From the NCBI RefSeq assembly GCF_003026815.1, contig NZ_PYOG01000010.1, forward strand, positions 62,001 through 126,000: a DNA stretch of 64,000 nt, written 5' to 3'. The notes under the pieces were generated by a model, which did no database searches, had not been told where the DNA came from, and saw nothing but the letters and a program-made list of their open reading frames with translations. Shown in pieces: positions 62,342 to 64,000 of this stretch. Each line of letters starts with the position of its first letter. Position 1 is the stretch's first letter. The DNA comes from Photobacterium damselae (lineage in GTDB: Bacteria; Pseudomonadota; Gammaproteobacteria; Enterobacterales; Vibrionaceae). The position numbers and the translations under genes are program-made.

Positions 62342-64000
62342 TTATTCCTGCTTACCAAACTGCTCTTGTAGATAACGCTCTACGTCCGATGAATTTAACA
62401 GACTGAGTGTTTTTATAAGTGCTGGAACATTATCTTCAATGTTTAAATTTAAGTGTATTGGCCGCCCATTCTGAAAATCTGGGTTGTAACCTTTAAACTG
62501 GGATTTTGCTTTTAGGATCCCTTTATTAGAATAGTCTATATCAACAACCAGCGTTCGATAGTGATAATTTTTAAGAAGCTTACTCACAACGATGGGGTTG
62601 TTATCGTCCATAGCCTCTACTTGATTATCGATAGTCGATCCCTGTTTGTAACGAAATAGCCCTCCAGGATACCTTGCAATTAGTTTGCCATTATGGATAT
62701 CAAAGAGTCCTTTATGTAAAGCAAGTGTTAATTTTCCATCAAGAATACCGGTTAATTCAATATCTTGTTGATCGATTTGTGACATAAGCGCCGCTAAATT
62801 GATGCCGTGGATCGAAATAGGTAACGACAATTGTTGCCAGGGCTGTCGGCTTTGAGTTGGGGTTGTGGTTATGAAGCCGTCGAGTAACTCAATATAGCCA
62901 TGATTAAGTTTATAAGCGTAATCTTGATAATGCCCGCTTAACCGTATGTTAGTAAGGGGAATACCGAGCTTGATTTTTTCGATATCAACAATGGCTGGAG
63001 AGCGGGTTTGAATGCCTTGCTGATCTTGTTGAAGTTCCAACTGAATGTTGGCGTTGTGAAACGGAATATTAAAGAACATTCCACTTAGCTCTTTAGTATA
63101 TAAGGAAACTTGGGATGATATTGGCTGAAATTGACGATAACGTGTCACTAAATGGCCTTCAAGTTTACCTGATACCAATTCAATACCTGTTGGGATTTCT
63201 GGTAGGTAATATTGGGAAAGTCTTCGCTTTGAGTCAAATTGCCAAGGCGAGAGTCGAACATCTAGTAGGCCACTATATTGATTGATGTTATGACGAATCT
63301 TAATGTCTGCCAAGGGTACTGATTGTTGGTTTGGTAGAAGGCTATGTATTCGGTTTTCTAATGATATTTCTCCCTTGGCTAACTGTAATTGAGTATTGAG
63401 ATCGAGCTTAGGGAGCGTTTGTCCATTTAATATGGGAGAAAGCTGTGAATGAATATGGCTTTTGATCTTAATGGATTGTTTTGATTGCTTATCGACCCAA
63501 AAAGAACCCATAGTCATTTTAAGTGGTGAAGTTATTTTCTGAACGGGATGACTTGCTTGGCTATTCGTTTCTATTGTCACCGTTGCTTCTGCATTACTGG
63601 TAAAGGTGATGTCCTTATCTTTAGGGGCGTACCATTGCCATTGATGCGTGTTGGCTAAAATTACCCATTGTGGCACAGCTAATTGATTGTTGCTAAGCTC
63701 AAGACTATAGCTTGGCTGTTGGAGGCGAAACGAAGGTAATGAAAGCTGATTATCGGTTAACTGACCAATAAACTGCTGGTCTTTGTATGTCAACTGCCAG
63801 TGACTTTTGGTTTGTAAGATAAGTGGGGAGCTAGTGTCAATTTGTTGAGGTAAGGATGAAAATATCAGAGAAGATAGGTGATTGCTGATAACGCCATTTC
63901 CGTGACATTGTAACTTGGTTGGAAAGCACTTTAACTTATTGATATCTAAATTTGTTTTTATTATATGTTGCTTTTTATTTTGTACCGAGACACCTAAGGA
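62342..64000 (-). CDS. ydbH: YdbH AsmA-like protein, C-terminal part (5' end outside window)
   Basis: An open frame running through the right edge of the window; at least 553 codons are present and no start is needed inside. It is a long, beta-strand-rich, repetitive sequence of amphipathic strands (LDLNTQLQLAKGEISLENRI, LDGKLTLALHKGLFDIHNGK), typical of AsmA-like proteins that form hydrophobic grooves across the periplasm. The end (LSLLNSSDVERYLQEQFGK) and the downstream ynbE and ydbL genes identify it as YdbH. Along with YhdP and TamB it moves phospholipids to the outer membrane in E. coli. The frame has no frameshift in the part seen. Confidence 0.88.
   Translation of the reverse strand, partial: SLGVSVQNKKQHIIKTNLDINKLKCFPTKLQCHGNGVISNHLSSLIFSSLPQQIDTSSPLILQTKSHWQLTYKDQQFIGQLTDNQLSLPSFRLQQPSYSLELSNNQLAVPQWVILANTHQWQWYAPKDKDITFTSNAEATVTIETNSQASHPVQKITSPLKMTMGSFWVDKQSKQSIKIKSHIHSQLSPILNGQTLPKLDLNTQLQLAKGEISLENRIHSLLPNQQSVPLADIKIRHNINQYSGLLDVRLSPWQFDSKRRLSQYYLPEIPTGIELVSGKLEGHLVTRYRQFQPISSQVSLYTKELSGMFFNIPFHNANIQLELQQDQQGIQTRSPAIVDIEKIKLGIPLTNIRLSGHYQDYAYKLNHGYIELLDGFITTTPTQSRQPWQQLSLPISIHGINLAALMSQIDQQDIELTGILDGKLTLALHKGLFDIHNGKLIARYPGGLFRYKQGSTIDNQVEAMDDNNPIVVSKLLKNYHYRTLVVDIDYSNKGILKAKSQFKGYNPDFQNGRPIHLNLNIEDNVPALIKTLSLLNSSDVERYLQEQFGKQE

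Overview
The window is a stretch of AT-rich gammaproteobacterial chromosome from the family Vibrionaceae, most likely Aliivibrio (A. fischeri group). This rests on gene order and protein resemblance (malT facing malP-malQ-glgB, YibL, the ydbH-ynbE-ydbL operon, UmuDC, PpiC), the low GC content and Vibrio-style palindromic repeats. In Vibrio cholerae the malPQ-glgB cluster lies on the second chromosome, so a second-chromosome origin is likely here but not proven. I found no rRNA, tRNA, CRISPR array or intact insertion sequence.

Layout. 1-5.7 kb: methyltransferase, DUF2541 secreted protein, lipid A phosphoethanolamine transferase-like sulfatase, YcaD-type MFS carrier, cytochrome b561. 5.7-15.5 kb: a serine-hydrolase fold protein that has lost its catalytic serine, modB-modC without modA, an HlyD/FUSC-type efflux pair divergent from a LysR regulator, a YfcC-type carrier and a DUF4336 protein. 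15.5-25.6 kb: the maltodextrin/glycogen block, with the activator MalT divergent from malP, malQ and glgB; the gap between them carries candidate MalT and CRP sites. 25.7-30 kb: a lone ABC-class ATPase (PF09818 type) and a PepSY protein / response regulator / PhoQ-like kinase operon.

30.1-35.4 kb is the accessory region. ppiC carries an in-frame insertion and is followed by a decayed second ppiC 3' end. Then comes a three-gene minus-strand operon (HNH-nuclease protein, 73-aa middle component, coiled-coil DUF2326-type ABC ATPase), which matches an ABC-three-component (ABC-3C) conflict system. Next are an AbiH-family abortive-infection protein, the stub of a truncated gene and two coupled unknown genes. 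This is the best candidate for an incompletely described system in the window.

35.4-64 kb is mostly ordinary chromosome: GNAT, DASS carrier, acyl-CoA hydrolase-like/SDR pair, YibL, CutA, MTHFR-like protein, OPA-family sugar-phosphate carrier, cytochrome c, an LRAT/PLAAT-like papain-fold protein, Nudix, a degenerate GGDEF protein, lipoprotein hydrolase, galE, DEAD-box helicase, MATE pump, SPOR lipoprotein, SOS-regulated umuDC, AraC regulator, PEBP protein, ClbS/DfsB protein, ArfB, YeiH, and the ydbL-ynbE-ydbH envelope operon, whose last gene runs off the window. Three small genes of under 60 codons were also found by reading the gaps (a 57-aa lipoprotein, and 36-aa and 49-aa membrane peptides). 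Many convergent gene pairs are separated by strong bidirectional hairpin terminators.
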